10,589 nt of DNA from Eubacterium sp. UBA3720 (GTDB lineage Bacteria; Bacillota; Clostridia; Lachnospirales; Lachnospiraceae), in contig DFHP01000191.1 in NCBI GenBank assembly GCA_002371335.1, positions 1,168 to 11,756 on the forward strand, written 5' to 3'. Position numbers and translations under genes: made by a program. How positions within the stretch are numbered: position 1 is the stretch's first letter; every line of letters begins with the position of its first letter. This document shows, piece by piece, positions 1 to 5,081 of this stretch. The notes beneath the pieces are model-generated. The model was given only the letters and a program-made list of their open reading frames with translations, searched no databases and was not told the DNA's origin.

Positions 1-93
1 CTCATTCACTGTCTCCGGCGTGTCCGCGTAAGCAGGTACAGCGCATGTACCCAGCACAGCCGCCATAAGCACAGCAAAAAGTCTTTTTTTCAT
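1..93 (-). CDS. Exported protein, N-terminal fragment (3' end outside window)
   Basis: Only the first 31 codons are in the window. They read as a Sec signal peptide: positive start (MKKR), a hydrophobic core (LFAVLMAAVLG), then AVPAYA followed by DTPE, which fits signal peptidase I cleavage after A-Y-A at about residue 23. The LGTC stretch is not a good lipobox because Thr precedes Cys. The ATG is preceded by an AGGAGG site that overlaps the TAG stop of the upstream SGNH-like gene, leaving a 12-nt gap, so the two genes are almost certainly cotranscribed and probably translationally coupled. The mature protein lies outside the window and its function cannot be named. Confidence 0.8.
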   Translation of the reverse strand, partial: MKKRLFAVLMAAVLGTCAVPAYADTPETVNE

Positions 94-105
94 AAATTTC
101 CTCCT

Positions 106-699
106 CTATTCAGTCCGAAGATCCCGGAGCTCTTTAATAAGAAGTTCATAAAGAAGCTCAGATGATTCTTCAGTGTAATGAAGCGTATCTGTCGTGGAAA
201 ACCCCGATTCCCTGAGTTTTGCATCTGTGTCTATAAAGTGTATCTGCGCATCGAGACCTTCTTTTACAATCCGGTTAAACTCTTCAACGTCTGCCGGGGC
301 AAAGACGCCTTCATTGACCGGATTGACAGAATCCATACACAGGTCGGCACCGCGCTCATCCTTGAGGCGCATTCCCCATTTATTAAGCACTGCTACATAC
401 TCTTCGGCATTCTGCATGTCAGAAATGCCTGTCATTACAACGACACACGAGAACTCTCGGTCCGATTCTATGAGCTCCGGCAGGGCTTCTCCATCGAGCC
501 ATTCAATATCTGCCCCGCTCTTTGTAATGAACTCAATATTATCCTCGTCACGCGCAAATGCAGTCAGCTCGCCTGCTCTGCCGTCCCCCAGGACAATATA
601 CCGCTGTTCTTTCTGACCCGATTGCCCATCGCCGAGAATATTCAGGAAACAGACTCCGGCTATGAACAGGACCAGGATACCCGCCAGGACCTTCTTCAT
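106..699 (-). CDS. SGNH/GDSL-hydrolase-like exported protein, probable pseudoenzyme
   Basis: A 197-residue protein with an N-terminal hydrophobic segment (residues 4-22, signal anchor or signal peptide). The rest follows the layout of clostridial SGNH hydrolases whose block I reads GDSR: YIVLGDGR at 34-41, the block II glycine in KSGADIEWL (60-68), a block III equivalent TGISD (90-94) where GxND is usual, SVNPVNE (124-130), and a block V DTLH at 171-174 holding the Asp and His of the catalytic set. Ser of GDSR is Gly40 (codon GGC at 580-582, one base from AGC), and Asn of GxND is Ser93. A working Ser-hydrolase is therefore doubtful: a binding-only pseudoenzyme is the simplest inference. SGNH relatives act on acyl or acetyl esters of glycans and lipids; the substrate here is unknown. 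The ATG has a GAGAGGGG site 8 nt upstream and a promoter at 732-760. Confidence 0.75.
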   Translation of the reverse strand: MKKVLAGILVLFIAGVCFLNILGDGQSGQKEQRYIVLGDGRAGELTAFARDEDNIEFITKSGADIEWLDGEALPELIESDREFSCVVVMTGISDMQNAEEYVAVLNKWGMRLKDERGADLCMDSVNPVNEGVFAPADVEEFNRIVKEGLDAQIHFIDTDAKLRESGFSTTDTLHYTEESSELLYELLIKELRDLRTE

Positions 700-731
700 C
701 GTCTAACCCCTCTCGATTTTTTACACAGTGT

Positions 732-760
732 ATGATAACACATAAGCATCAGACAGACAA
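732..760 (-). promoter_or_regulatory. SigA-type promoter for the SGNH-like gene
   Basis: On the minus strand TTGTCT (755-760) and TATCAT (732-737) are separated by exactly 17 nt, and a TG one base upstream of the -10 gives an extended -10. It lies downstream of the rplQ terminator and about 33 nt before the ATG at 699, so it would start the next transcription unit. Read by eye only. Confidence 0.6.
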
Positions 761-783
761 ATAAAAACAGATTTAAGTTTTAT

Positions 784-824
784 GCTCCCTGCCGGCACGA
801 TTCAGGCATCCTGGCTCCCTGCCG
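784..824. repeat. Pair of 11-bp direct repeats
   Basis: GCTCCCTGCCG occurs exactly at 784-794 and at 814-824, 30 bp apart, with CAGG-CAT-CCTG (803-813) between them. The pair lies between the cluster terminator and the next promoter. No function is evident; it may be a small duplication remnant. Confidence 0.4.
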
Positions 825-828
825 ACGC

Positions 829-876
829 AAAAAGAGGAATCCCCGCACTGAGCTTTACTCAATGCGGCAATTCCTC
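829..876 (-). terminator. Rho-independent terminator of the rplQ transcription unit
   Basis: The minus-strand RNA forms a 19-bp stem (834-876) with two G-U pairs, one G-G mismatch and a 5-nt UAAAG loop, followed directly by five U residues (829-833). It lies about 90 nt after the rplQ stop and ahead of the promoter of the next unit, so it closes the ribosomal cluster. Confidence 0.9.
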
Positions 877-897
877 CTGCTTTCATTACTCAAAATC

Positions 898-917
898 GTT
901 CAGTATCATGACTGAAC
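898..917 (-). other. Short perfect hairpin in the rplQ 3' region
   Basis: GTTCAGT and ACTGAAC form a 7-bp stem around a 6-nt loop, and the minus-strand tail reads GATTTTG. The U tract is weak, so it may be an auxiliary terminator, a 3'-end stabilising stem or nothing. The strong terminator follows 22 nt later. Confidence 0.35.
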
Positions 918-965
918 AACTCATACCTTATGTCCTTTTGACATTCGCTATGCCGCTCAGACAGA

Positions 966-1502
966 TTATACGAGCTCGAGAAGAACTGTCATAGCACCGT
1001 CGCCCTTACGCTGGCCGATCTTGACGATACGTGTGTAACCGCCGTTACGACCGACATACTTCGGAGCGACATCTTCGAACATCTTCTTGACCATGTCGAC
1101 CTGCTTTGTATTTCTCTTGCGGCCCTTGCCTTCTTCCGGGACTTCCTTGATCGGATAGAATACGCGAAGCATTTTTCTTCTGGCATTCATTCTGGACGGA
1201 AGATCCTTCTGAATCTCTTTCTCGACCTCATCGAAAACAGTTACGCGCTTGCCGTCGACAACTTCCTTGACGCGCTTGCCGTTAGCGTCTTTTCTTGCGA
1301 CCTTAGCTTTGACTGTGACTGTCTCAAAGTTATCTTTCTCTTTTACTGCGAGAGCGATGAGACCTTCAGCGATTCTGCGAACTTCCTTAGCCTTAGCTTC
1401 TGTTGTGACGATCTTGCCATGGTAAAGAAGCATTGTGACCTGGTTTCTGAGAAGAGCTTTTCTCTGTGCTGCTGTTCTGCTGAGTTTTCTGTATCCAGAC
1501 AT
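966..1502 (-). CDS. rplQ: 50S ribosomal protein L17, long form
   Basis: L17 of the large subunit, positioned near the exit tunnel. The start (GYRKLSRTAAQRKALLRN, residues 3-20) and end (RNGGYTRIVKIGQRKGD, 152-168) are the family signatures. The protein has 178 residues where most bacterial L17 have 115-130. The excess lies at about 57-101, a basic stretch with KRVKEVVDGKRVTV at 76-89, and at about 117-134 (PIKEVPEEGKGRKRNTKQ). I recall this long form as common in Lachnospiraceae, so it is probably normal rather than an aberrant fusion. The ATG has a GGAGGA site 9 nt upstream. It follows rpoA after a 77-nt gap and is the last gene before the terminator. Confidence 0.97.
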   Translation of the reverse strand: MSGYRKLSRTAAQRKALLRNQVTMLLYHGKIVTTEAKAKEVRRIAEGLIALAVKEKDNFETVTVKAKVARKDANGKRVKEVVDGKRVTVFDEVEKEIQKDLPSRMNARRKMLRVFYPIKEVPEEGKGRKRNTKQVDMVKKMFEDVAPKYVGRNGGYTRIVKIGQRKGDGAMTVLLELV

Positions 1503-1579
1503 TTAAGTAATCCTCCATTTCACGGGACGTTGCCGCCATGCTCTTCGGTCTTACTGACGGTCGCTTACCCCCGCTTTTA

Positions 1580-2539
1580 TTAATCTTCGCTCGGTTTCAG
1601 AGAAAGACCAAGCTCTTTGAGTTTTGCGAGAACTTCCTCAAGGGACTTGCGGCCCAGATTACGGACCTTCATCATATCCTCGGAAGTCTTGTTGCACAGT
1701 TCTTCGACTGTGTTAATGCCTGCTCTCTTCAGGCAGTTATAAGAACGAACAGAAAGTTCAAGTTCATCGATATTCATCTCAAGAACCTTTTCTTTCTCAT
1801 TGTCCTCTTTCTCGATCATGACTTCGGCTGACTTAGCAGTCTCTGTCAGATCGATGAACAGCTTAAGGTGCTCACTGAGGACCTTAGCTGCAAGGCTGAC
1901 GGCTTCTTCAGGATTCAGGGTTCCCTTTGTCCATACATCCAGTGTAAGCTTGTCAAAGTCTGTCTGCTGACCGACACGCGTATTCTCAACAGTCATGTTG
2001 ACGCGCTCGACCGGTGTGTAAATGGAATCTACCGCAATCACACCGATCGGCTGATCATCAGACTTGCCTTTCTCAGCACTGATGTAGCCTCTGCCCTTGG
2101 TAATTGTCATTTCAATGTAAAGTCGGCAATCCGCTCCGCCGTTCAGAGTTGCAATCGGCTGCTCCGGATTCATGATCTCGATATCAGAGTCTGCCTGGAT
2201 ATCGGAAGCATGTACTACGCCTTCGCCTTCATATTCAATGTATGCCGTCTTCGGTTCGTCCGTATCGGAATTGTTGCGGATTGCAAGGCTCTTAAGATTG
2301 AGAATAATCTCTGTGACGTCTTCCTTGACACCCGGAATCGGGCTGAATTCATGAAGCACGCCGCCGATCTTGACCTGACTTACCGCAGCGCCCGGGAGAG
2401 ATGAGAGCATAATTCTTCTCAATGAATTTCCAAGCGTTGTGCCATATCCTCTTTCAAGAGGTTCGACTACAAATCTGCCAAATTTCTTATCATCTGATAA
2501 TTCCGCAACTGTAATCTTCGGCTTGTTAAAATCAAACAC
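1580..2539 (-). CDS. rpoA: DNA-directed RNA polymerase subunit alpha
   Basis: The alpha subunit dimerises to start RNA polymerase assembly and contacts UP elements and activators. It is full length at 319 residues. The N-terminal domain contains GYGTTLGNSLRRIMLSSLPG (31-50), the dimerisation and assembly helix. An acidic linker follows at about 235-255. The C-terminal domain (256-311) has ELSVRSYNCLKRAGI, with Arg265 and Asn268 at the positions that bind the UP-element minor groove in E. coli, and the helix-hairpin-helix VRNLGRKSLEEV (292-303). The start codon is GTG, preceded by AAAGGAGGG 9 nt upstream; no in-frame ATG fits the family start. It sits between rpsD and rplQ, as in most bacteria. 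Confidence 0.98.
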   Translation of the reverse strand: MFDFNKPKITVAELSDDKKFGRFVVEPLERGYGTTLGNSLRRIMLSSLPGAAVSQVKIGGVLHEFSPIPGVKEDVTEIILNLKSLAIRNNSDTDEPKTAYIEYEGEGVVHASDIQADSDIEIMNPEQPIATLNGGADCRLYIEMTITKGRGYISAEKGKSDDQPIGVIAVDSIYTPVERVNMTVENTRVGQQTDFDKLTLDVWTKGTLNPEEAVSLAAKVLSEHLKLFIDLTETAKSAEVMIEKEDNEKEKVLEMNIDELELSVRSYNCLKRAGINTVEELCNKTSEDMMKVRNLGRKSLEEVLAKLKELGLSLKPSED

Positions 2540-2593
2540 TAAGTATACCCTCCTTTGGGATTGTGGTGCACATTTCCGGCATATAATCAGTTA

Positions 2594-3196
2594 TTACTTA
2601 GAATACAACTCGACGATAAGCATTTCGTTGACCGGTACATCGATCAGCTCTCTTGTCGGAACTTCCTTCACAATACCGGACATATGCTCTGTATCAGCCT
2701 CGAGCCATTCCGGAACTGCGCGACCTGCTGTTGCAGCAAGGATGCCGTTCTCTGCCTTATATCTCGGAGAAGACTGCTTCTTCTCTTTGATTTCGATCTT
2801 GTCGCCTGCCTTTACCTGGTAGGACGGGATGTTGACTGTCTTGCCGTTGACCAGAACATGCTTATGATCTACGATCTGACGAGCCTCACGTCTTGTACGG
2901 GCAAATCCGAGACGGAAAAGGACATTGTCAAGACGAAGCTCGAGCATAGCCATGAGGTTCTCACCTGTCATGCCCTTCATGCGGTCGGCTCTTTCATAAT
3001 AGTTACGGAACGGCTTCTCAAGTACGCCGTAGATGAATTTTGCTTTCTGCTTCTCGCGGAGCTGCAGGCCGTATTCGGAAACCTTACGGGTGCTTCTCTT
3101 GAGTTCGCGAGTAGACTTCTTGTCAATACCGAGATATGCCGGCTCAATACCGAGAGCTCTGCATCTCTTAAGATACGGTACTCTATTTACTGCCAT
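2594..3196 (-). CDS. rpsD: 30S ribosomal protein S4
   Basis: S4 is a primary 16S rRNA binder that nucleates 30S assembly. The 200-residue protein contains the conserved core VSEYGLQLREKQKAKFIYG (39-57) and an S4 RNA-binding domain from about 92, with RLDNVLFRLGFARTRREARQ and VDHKHVLVNGK. The usual N-terminal RYTGP motif and the Cys zinc site are absent: it begins MAVNRVPYLKRCRALGIEP and has one Cys (C12). I remember this as the Lachnospiraceae form. The start is ATG with a perfect AGGAGGT site. It follows rpsK after 44 nt and precedes rpoA by 54 nt. In E. coli S4 is the repressor of this operon; whether it is here cannot be told from the protein. Confidence 0.98.
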   Translation of the reverse strand: MAVNRVPYLKRCRALGIEPAYLGIDKKSTRELKRSTRKVSEYGLQLREKQKAKFIYGVLEKPFRNYYERADRMKGMTGENLMAMLELRLDNVLFRLGFARTRREARQIVDHKHVLVNGKTVNIPSYQVKAGDKIEIKEKKQSSPRYKAENGILAATAGRAVPEWLEADTEHMSGIVKEVPTRELIDVPVNEMLIVELYSK

Positions 3197-3240
3197 TTAT
3201 TATGGACCTCCTAATGAACTTGGCTAATCAATGAAATAAG

Positions 3241-3636
3241 TTATACTCTTCTTCTCTTCGGCGGACGGCATCCATTGTGCGGAACCGGAGTTACGTCCTC
3301 AATGCTCACTACCTGAAGACCTGATGCAGAGAGTGCACGGATTGCTGCTTCTCTTCCTGAACCCGGGCCTTTGACAAAGACTTCAACCGTCTTAAGACCG
3401 TGCGGAAGAGCTGCTTTCGTTGCAGTTTCTGCAGCCATCTGAGCTGCATAGGGAGTAGATTTCCTTGAACCTCTGAATCCAAGACCACCGGCACTTGCCC
3501 ATGATAATGCGTTGCCCTCAGCGTCAGTCAGGGTAACGATCGTGTTATTGAAAGATGCCTGAATATGTGCCTGTCCACGTTCAACGTTTTTCCTTACACG
3601 CTTTTTAGTTACTTTTTTTGCAACTTTCTTAGCCAT
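3241..3636 (-). CDS. rpsK: 30S ribosomal protein S11
   Basis: S11 forms part of the 30S platform near the mRNA exit. The 131-residue protein has a basic N-terminal tail (KKVAKKVTKKRVRKNV), the core QASFNNTIVTLTDAEGNALSW (positions 27-47 region), GFRGSRKSTPYAAQMAA, and the C-terminal DVTPVPHNGCRPPKRRRV. The length is normal. The start is ATG 25 nt after the rpsM stop. Its ribosome binding site is weak (GTAGGTTAG, no AGGAGG), unlike every neighbour, which suggests translation partly coupled to rpsM. Confidence 0.98.
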   Translation of the reverse strand: MAKKVAKKVTKKRVRKNVERGQAHIQASFNNTIVTLTDAEGNALSWASAGGLGFRGSRKSTPYAAQMAAETATKAALPHGLKTVEVFVKGPGSGREAAIRALSASGLQVVSIEDVTPVPHNGCRPPKRRRV

Positions 3637-3661
3637 AATTAAACTAACCTACTTTCTGATC

Positions 3662-4033
3662 TTATTTTTTCTTGTTTGCTACAGTTCTCTTCGGACCTTT
3701 TCTCGTTCTTGCGTTGGTCTTTGTCTTCTGACCGCGAACCGGAAGTCCTTTTCTGTGACGGATCCCACGGTAGCATCCAATCTCCTGGAGTCTCTTGATA
3801 TTCATAGCGACATCTCTTCGTAAGTCACCTTCTACCATAACTCCATCAGCCTCAATTGCCTCGCTGATTCTCTTGACCTCTTCATCTGTAAGGTCTTTGC
3901 AGCGGGTATTCGGATCGACATTTGCCTCAGTAAGCAGACGGTTTGATGTGGTAACACCGATACCGTAAATATAAGTCAAACCGATCTCTACACGTTTTTC
4001 TCTTGGTAAATCTACACCTGCGATACGAGCCAT
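3662..4033 (-). CDS. rpsM: 30S ribosomal protein S13
   Basis: S13 sits in the 30S head, contacts the P-site tRNA and forms bridges with the 50S. The 123-residue protein starts MARIAGVDLPREKRVEIGL, has the helix-two-turn-helix segment with YGIGVTTSNRLL, and ends in the basic tail with RGIRHRKGLPVRGQKTKTN. The ATG follows GGAGGTG at 10 nt. Upstream is an unusually long 275-nt gap to rpmJ, the location that carries the S4-regulated alpha-operon leader in E. coli. Confidence 0.98.
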   Translation of the reverse strand: MARIAGVDLPREKRVEIGLTYIYGIGVTTSNRLLTEANVDPNTRCKDLTDEEVKRISEAIEADGVMVEGDLRRDVAMNIKRLQEIGCYRGIRHRKGLPVRGQKTKTNARTRKGPKRTVANKKK

Positions 4034-4308
4034 GTGTGTTTACACCTCCATATTGATTTTGCGGACATAAACGTCCTCTTCTTGTTTCGCGCAGTATTTG
4101 ACCGTGTCCCGTGAACAGCGAAAATCAGAGGGAATTTCGCTGCAGCCGCACACGTACGACCAGCCTTCAGGCATACTGCTGCCCTTCTGATTCAAACAGA
4201 TCCTGTTCCAAATCGGTGCTCTGTGGCAGAGTCATCCGGGGAGGAACGGATTATGCAGTCAGCGCTTTGCTCCAACCTGCTCTCATCGTTCTATAATAAG
4301 AATGATAA
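4034..4308 (-). promoter_or_regulatory. Long hairpin-rich gap between rpmJ and rpsM, candidate leader RNA
   Basis: This gap is far longer than any other inside the cluster. The minus-strand RNA can form several short perfect stems: ATCCG/CGGAT (4234-4251, whose loop holds CCTCC), CTCTG/CAGAG (4219-4231), AACAG/CTGTT (4195-4207), GCC-TGAA-GGC (4163-4172), an 8-bp CAGCGAAA/TTTCGCTG stem (4116-4142), and GGACG/TGTCC with one G-U pair (4063-4076) 13 nt before the rpsM binding site. A poor promoter-like GAGACA-N17-TATTAT also lies at the rpmJ end. The function is inferred only from position and structure; no known Rfam family was recognised. Confidence 0.4.
4040..4174 (-). CDS. Candidate 44-codon small ORF before rpsM, doubtful
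   Basis: An ATG at 4174 has AGAAGGG 7 nt upstream and opens a 44-residue frame (begins MPEGWSYVCGCSE, ends VRKINMEV) whose TAA lies 6 nt before the rpsM ATG. Its last codons, ATG GAG GTG, form the rpsM ribosome binding site. It has four Cys (9, 11, 20, 28), two of them in a CGC motif. The frame stays open for another 20 codons upstream of the ATG. An open frame of this size is not rare by chance, and I recognise no family. It overlaps the hairpins listed for the gap, so structured RNA is the competing reading. Confidence 0.2.
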   Translation of the reverse strand: MPEGWSYVCGCSEIPSDFRCSRDTVKYCAKQEEDVYVRKINMEV

Positions 4309-4422
4309 TTAACCCTGTCTCTGTTTGTGTTTCGGATTCTCACAAATGATCATGATACGTCCTTTTCTCTTGATAACTTTGCACTTTTCGCACATTGGTT
4401 TAACTGATGATCTTACTTTCAC
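4309..4422 (-). CDS. rpmJ: 50S ribosomal protein L36
   Basis: A 37-residue protein reading MKVRSSVKPMCEKCKVIKRK at the start and ICENPKHKQRQG at the end. This is the zinc-binding form of L36, with ligands Cys11, Cys14, Cys27 and His32, located in the large subunit near 23S rRNA helices 89-97. The start is GTG, preceded by GGAAAGGAGG at 9 nt. The gene is too short for ordinary ORF thresholds but is certain from sequence and position between infA and rpsM. It has its own upstream promoter and a terminator-like hairpin in its leader. Confidence 0.97.
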   Translation of the reverse strand: MKVRSSVKPMCEKCKVIKRKGRIMIICENPKHKQRQG

Positions 4423-4448
4423 AGTAAAGCCTCCTTTCCTTTCAGCAT

Positions 4449-4474
4449 AAAAAGCTCCGTATTACGGGCTTTTT
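4449..4474 (-). terminator. Terminator-like hairpin in the rpmJ leader (attenuator candidate)
   Basis: The minus-strand RNA reads AAAAAGC-CCG, loop UAAUA, CGG-A-GCUUUUU: a 10-bp stem with one bulged A, A-rich on the 5' side and U-rich on the 3' side. It lies downstream of the promoter at 4538-4566 and 26 nt before the rpmJ start, so it would act on transcripts entering the alpha operon rather than simply ending the infA unit. A complementary segment at 4542-4552 could block it in readthrough RNA. Confidence 0.6.
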
Positions 4475-4537
4475 ACGTCTGAGATGTGCCCGGAAATAAA
4501 CAGAATATTCCCTTGGTTTCTCAAAGCGTCAATTAGC

Positions 4538-4566
4538 ATTATAACACGGAGCATTTTTGATTGCAA
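4538..4566 (-). promoter_or_regulatory. SigA-type promoter for rpmJ-rpsM-rpsK-rpsD-rpoA-rplQ
   Basis: TTGCAA (4561-4566), a 17-nt spacer and a perfect TATAAT (4538-4543) with TG one base upstream (extended -10). The start site would be near 4530, giving a leader of about 108 nt before the rpmJ GTG. It lies directly after the infA stop and separates the alpha operon from the spc/adk/infA genes while still allowing readthrough. Confidence 0.75.
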
Positions 4567-4583
4567 TTACTTTTTTAATTTTT

Positions 4584-4802
4584 TTATTTATCTCTCCAGA
4601 CAATTCTTCCCTTTGTAAGGTCATACGGGGAGAGCTCGAGTGTAACCTTATCCCCCAGAAGGATACGGATAAAGTTTCTGCGCAGATTTCCGCTGATCGT
4701 AGCCAGAACCTGGTGTCCATTCTCCAGCTCAACCTTGAAAAATGCATTCGGCAGCTTTTCTACAACAACGCCTTCTACTTCAATTACATCAGCTTTCGAC
4801 AT
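4584..4802 (-). CDS. infA: Translation initiation factor IF-1
   Basis: IF-1 is a single OB-fold protein that binds the 30S A site during initiation. It has the standard length of 72 residues, starting MSKADVIEVEGVVVEKLPNA and containing FKVELENGHQVLATISGNLR and IRILLGDKVTLELSPYDLTKGRI. The ATG has CAGGAGGAA 7 nt upstream. It follows the KOW protein after 24 nt. A 161-nt gap with a promoter and hairpin separates it from rpmJ. Confidence 0.98.
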   Translation of the reverse strand: MSKADVIEVEGVVVEKLPNAFFKVELENGHQVLATISGNLRRNFIRILLGDKVTLELSPYDLTKGRIVWRDK

Positions 4803-4826
4803 TCAAATTCCTCCTGTTTAATCTTT

Positions 4827-5081
4827 TCATGCATCCTGTGATTTCCTCCAGAGCTTCAGCACCCGCTTCACCTCTGTGTCCGAAAGGGGCTGCGCGATCA
4901 GATCCCGCAGCTCTTCCGGAAGATTTTTGACAATCTGAATATGCTTTCTGTTCTTTTTCTTGGGAGCCAGAACAGATCTGTTCCGGCCGTCCGCCAGATA
5001 AACATATTCTTTCTCCTCTCTGACGATCACGTAATATTGCCCTTTGTCATGTCCTGACAGTGATTTTGCGAGCATACTCAC
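4827..5081 (-). CDS. KOW-domain RNA-binding protein (L14e-like)
   Basis: An 84-residue basic protein starting MSMLAKSLSGHDKGQYYVI: a KOW-type motif (AKSLSGHDKGQYYVIVREE, 5-23) in the style of the archaeal/eukaryotic L14e group. Lysine-rich APKKKNRKH follows at 39-47, with a helical C-terminus. Such proteins commonly sit between map and infA in Firmicutes (ybzG in B. subtilis is, from memory, the positional equivalent). RNA or ribosome binding is inferred; no precise function is established. The GTG start at 5081 overlaps the map TGA; an ATG at 5075 (two residues shorter), with AGGTG 5 nt upstream, is an equally good alternative. The overlap implies coupling to map. Confidence 0.85.
   Translation of the reverse strand: MSMLAKSLSGHDKGQYYVIVREEKEYVYLADGRNRSVLAPKKKNRKHIQIVKNLPEELRDLIAQPLSDTEVKRVLKLWRKSQDA

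Noticed and set aside
178..735. Long plus-strand open frames opposite the SGNH-like gene
   Set aside because: They are antisense shadows with no binding site, and the minus-strand frame has domain-level similarity, a promoter and a binding site.
782..994. Plus-strand 70-codon frame between the SGNH-like gene and rplQ
   Set aside because: It runs through the minus-strand terminator, has no ribosome binding site and no recognisable protein features.
4462..4554. A 30-codon minus-strand frame (begins MLRVIMLIDA) running into the rpmJ leader hairpin, possible leader peptide
   Set aside because: There is no Shine-Dalgarno, its ATG lies upstream of the start site of the rpmJ promoter, and it overlaps the promoter -10.
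4529..4747. A 72-codon minus-strand frame overlapping infA
   Set aside because: It is an alternative frame of infA that runs past its stop; the IF-1 frame is unambiguous.
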